From NCBI GenBank assembly GCA_963674895.2, contig CAXXCY010000002.1, forward strand, positions 806,001 through 870,000: a DNA stretch of 64,000 nt, read 5' to 3'. Positions 62,134-64,000 of the stretch are shown in pieces. The notes under the pieces are model-generated. The model made no database searches. It was not told the origin of the DNA and saw only the letters and a list, made by a program, of their open reading frames with translations. This DNA is from CAXXOK01 sp963674895 (GTDB taxonomy: Bacteria > Bacillota > Clostridia > Christensenellales > Aristaeellaceae). The position numbers were made by a program, and so were the translations under genes. Each line of letters begins with the position of its first letter. The stretch's first letter is position 1.

Positions 62134-63245
62134 TCCCGTACCTCCCTGAGCTCGCCCTGCTCAAAGCGCAGGGTTTTGCCGGCTTTCAAATCCTCCGGTT
62201 TATCGCCTTTTCGGGTGATGACGCGCAGGCTTTGCGCCGCCAGATCGAACACCGCCCGATGGAGGGAGGGAAGATCGGCGTCCTCGGGATAGAGCACCAG
62301 AATGTCGGCGTCCAGCGCGCGGCGGTCGCTCAGAACGCGGCCCAGCTCGTCCAGATACACGGCGAAGCCGATGCCGTTCGCCTGCTTGCCGAAGCGGCGC
62401 ATCAGCGGGTCGTACCGCCCGCCGGAAAGCACTGCGCGGGGCGCGCCCTGCACGTAGCCCTGGAACACGATCCCGTTGTAATAGTCCAGCTCGTTGAGCA
62501 TGGAGAGGTCGAGCCGGAGGGAATCGGCGGCGCCGGCTGCGTTCAGCGTATCGTAGAGCGTCCGGAGCTCCTGCAGCGCGGCTTCGGTCTGCTCGCTGGC
62601 CGACAGCTTACGCGCGGCGGGAAAAACGGCGTCAAACGGCCCCGCCAGCTTCGTCATCTGCACGATGCGCTCCGCATAATCGGGCGCGGTATCCTGTTCC
62701 CGCAGATAAGCTTCCAGCTCGTGCGCGTTTTTTCGGCGGATCAGCGAAAGGGCCTGCTCCTGCTGCGCGGGCGTTAGTCCCGCGCCGTCCAGCAGCCCGG
62801 TGGTAAAGCCCATGTGGCTTACGTCCAGCACATAGGGCAGGCCGGTCAGCTCCAAGCTTTCCACGGCCAGGCGGACGACCTCCGAAACGACATACCCGTC
62901 CGTATCACCAATTGCCTCGATTCCCATCTGCTCGATCTCGGCCACCTCGCGGTTGACAGCCGAATAGCTGTAGACGCTCTCCTGGTAATACACGCGCTCG
63001 ATGCCCCGGCGCTCCCTGCGCGCATGCTTGACGATGGAAAGCGTCACGTCGGGCTTGAGCGCCATCAGCTTGCCGTCCGGATTGGTGAAGGTGAGCACGT
63101 TTTCGCTTTTCAGAAAGCTCTTGTTTTCCAGGTACAGGCCGTATTCCTCGAACCGGCGCATGGAAAAGCGCGTATAGCCCAGGCTTTCGTAGAGATTCCG
63201 AAGCCGGGTCAGGAGCTGATTGCGTTTGGATTCGGTGGGGGCCAT
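62130..63245 (-). CDS. hisZ: ATP phosphoribosyltransferase regulatory subunit
   Basis: A HisRS-like protein without tRNA-charging activity that binds short HisG and conveys histidine feedback. The 371-residue protein has the class II fold with MRRFEEYGLYLENKSFL, LKPDVTLSIVKHARR, YYQESVYSY and ALSGGRYDPLMRRFGKQANGIGFAVYLDEL, but lacks the C-terminal anticodon-binding domain. First gene of the operon; ATG 63245 has GGAGG 7 nt upstream. Confidence 0.96.
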   Translation of the reverse strand: MAPTESKRNQLLTRLRNLYESLGYTRFSMRRFEEYGLYLENKSFLKSENVLTFTNPDGKLMALKPDVTLSIVKHARRERRGIERVYYQESVYSYSAVNREVAEIEQMGIEAIGDTDGYVVSEVVRLAVESLELTGLPYVLDVSHMGFTTGLLDGAGLTPAQQEQALSLIRRKNAHELEAYLREQDTAPDYAERIVQMTKLAGPFDAVFPAARKLSASEQTEAALQELRTLYDTLNAAGAADSLRLDLSMLNELDYYNGIVFQGYVQGAPRAVLSGGRYDPLMRRFGKQANGIGFAVYLDELGRVLSDRRALDADILVLYPEDADLPSLHRAVFDLAAQSLRVITRKGDKPEDLKAGKTLRFEQGELREVRE

Positions 63246-63290
63246 GGTTTCCTCCGATCAATAGCTGCGGTTGGTTTCCAGGTCAAAGCC

Positions 63291-63319
63291 ATCGTACCAC
63301 ACGCAAACGCTTTAGTCAA
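63291..63319 (-). promoter_or_regulatory. Sigma-A type promoter of the his operon
   Basis: On the minus strand TTGACT (63314-63319) and TACGAT (63291-63296) are 17 bp apart. The leader to hisZ is about 40 nt, too short for a T-box or attenuator peptide, so control at this promoter or by HisG/HisZ feedback is expected. Confidence 0.78.
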
Positions 63320-63373
63320 GTAACGTGATAACGCGGTACCGTAGAAAATCATTCCGGTTTTTTGTGCAAATTG

Positions 63374-64000
63374 TCATACGGGAGCGAACAGATCGTTGCG
63401 CTCATAGAGGTATACGGCGTCGTACCAGAAGTCGGGTGTGTCCGATGTCGCGACCAGGGTATACAGCCCGCCGAGGTCGGAAGGGAGCGGGTCCCGGGAC
63501 ACTACATAATCGGTGACACCTTCCAGGATATAGCGCCTTTGTTCGTCAAGCATTTCCTGAATTGGAACGTTGGTCTGATGGAAATACTTCACACTCGGCG
63601 TGATGTTGCACGCGGCGTAAAAGCCCGCGTCCATAAAGCCGTAGTTGAGCAGCGTGGCGTTCGGGGTTTCATTGACGATCCTGGCGAACTTGTATTGCAT
63701 GGTTTCGTCCCTGGGCTTGAGGAGGTCCGGCGTGTTGACGCTCGCGGCCAGGCAGAAGACGGCCGAGCAGAGGGCAAAGACGAGGGCCGCGGCCGCTGTC
63801 AGAATCCTGCGTCCGTTAAGCAGTTTGTCCGCCCAACCGCCGAGCGGCGCGAGCGCGCACCCCGTGAAGGCCCCGAGAATCAGGCCGTAATATACGTAGC
63901 TCTTGCCGCTGATGAACACGCCCAGCGCGGTGAAACCGAAAAGTGCCCATACCCAGCGCTTTTCCGCGCCGGAAACCCTGCGGGACACGGTCAACCAGAC
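63374..64000 (-). CDS. C-terminal part of a polytopic membrane protein (N-terminus outside window)
   Basis: The frame is open to the window edge. The visible ~208 residues hold three to four hydrophobic segments (VWALFGFTALGVFISG, YYGLILGAFTGCALAPLG, ILTAAAALVFALCSAVFCLAA), then an extracytoplasmic C-terminal domain of about 120 residues with TPNATLLNYGFMDAGFYAACN and a region on failing positions YVVSR and WYDAVYLYER. This layout resembles the end of glycosyltransferase family 39 or related mannosyltransferase-like proteins, where a C-terminal soluble part follows many helices. The assignment is uncertain without the N-terminus. Confidence 0.6.
   Translation of the reverse strand, partial: VWLTVSRRVSGAEKRWVWALFGFTALGVFISGKSYVYYGLILGAFTGCALAPLGGWADKLLNGRRILTAAAALVFALCSAVFCLAASVNTPDLLKPRDETMQYKFARIVNETPNATLLNYGFMDAGFYAACNITPSVKYFHQTNVPIQEMLDEQRRYILEGVTDYVVSRDPLPSDLGGLYTLVATSDTPDFWYDAVYLYERNDLFAPV

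Overview
The window is a GC-rich stretch (about 60% by eye) of a Gram-positive anaerobe, most likely a high-GC member of the Clostridia; a Christensenellales-like gut lineage would fit, but no 16S gene is present to prove it. Pointers are the IspH-ribosomal protein S1 fusion, a T-box leader before proS, a HutP-family protein next to cmk, pyruvate phosphate dikinase, a flavodiiron protein, a Re-citrate-synthase-like enzyme and strong sigma-A type promoters. No CRISPR array, rRNA operon, prophage or transposase was found.

Layout. 1-1.8 kb: 3' end of a peptidoglycan-binding-domain protein, an acetyltransferase, and tandem elongator and initiator Met tRNAs. 2-4.7 kb: ppdK with several small indels. 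4.8-7.4 kb: an exported 5'-nucleotidase (also broken by indels) and a divergent Fpg-like protein. 7.7-14.8 kb, minus strand: flavodiiron protein, small membrane protein, phosphodiester glycosidase, Rieske ferredoxin, glmS, an AT-rich orphan and a CNNM/CorC transporter. 14.9-21.4 kb: a complete phosphate module, pstC-pstA-pstB-phoU-phoP-phoR on the minus strand and pstS divergent on the plus strand, with a large palindrome between them. 21.6-26.9 kb: a GH1-GH13-GH36 glycosidase operon. 27-30.8 kb, minus: serS, a SerRS-like paralogue and a class C beta-lactamase-like gene. 31-36.2 kb: a SWIM/SNF2 helicase, an SRAP protein and a membrane diguanylate cyclase. 36.2-41.7 kb: T-box-controlled proS, then a HAD phosphatase, P1 peptidase, acpS and NAD(P)HX repair enzyme. 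41.7-48.7 kb: acetyltransferase, CcdA/TlpA pair, aminotransferase, an array of DnaA-box-like sites, Re-citrate-synthase-like enzyme, CDF transporter and a DUF4256 protein. 48.8-52.8 kb: hutP-like, cmk, plsC, ispH-rpsA. 53-54.8 kb: a drug/metabolite transporter remnant and dgt. 55-63.3 kb: a full histidine operon hisZ-G-D-C-B-H-A-F-IE plus a PHP histidinol phosphatase. The window ends in a truncated membrane protein gene.

How it works together. The Pho genes form one phosphate-sensing and import circuit. The his genes cover every step from PRPP and ATP to histidinol and on to histidine. PpdK, the aminotransferase and the citrate-synthase-like enzyme fit anaerobic central metabolism, and FprA plus the Rieske protein fit oxygen scavenging. 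The points most worth following up are the circularly permuted PstS, the SerRS paralogue that has lost its substrate-binding residues beside an archaeal/eukaryal-like SerRS, the helically phased DnaA-box array at 45.06-45.25 kb, the symmetric pst operator, and repeated one-base indels in conserved genes, which probably reflect assembly error.
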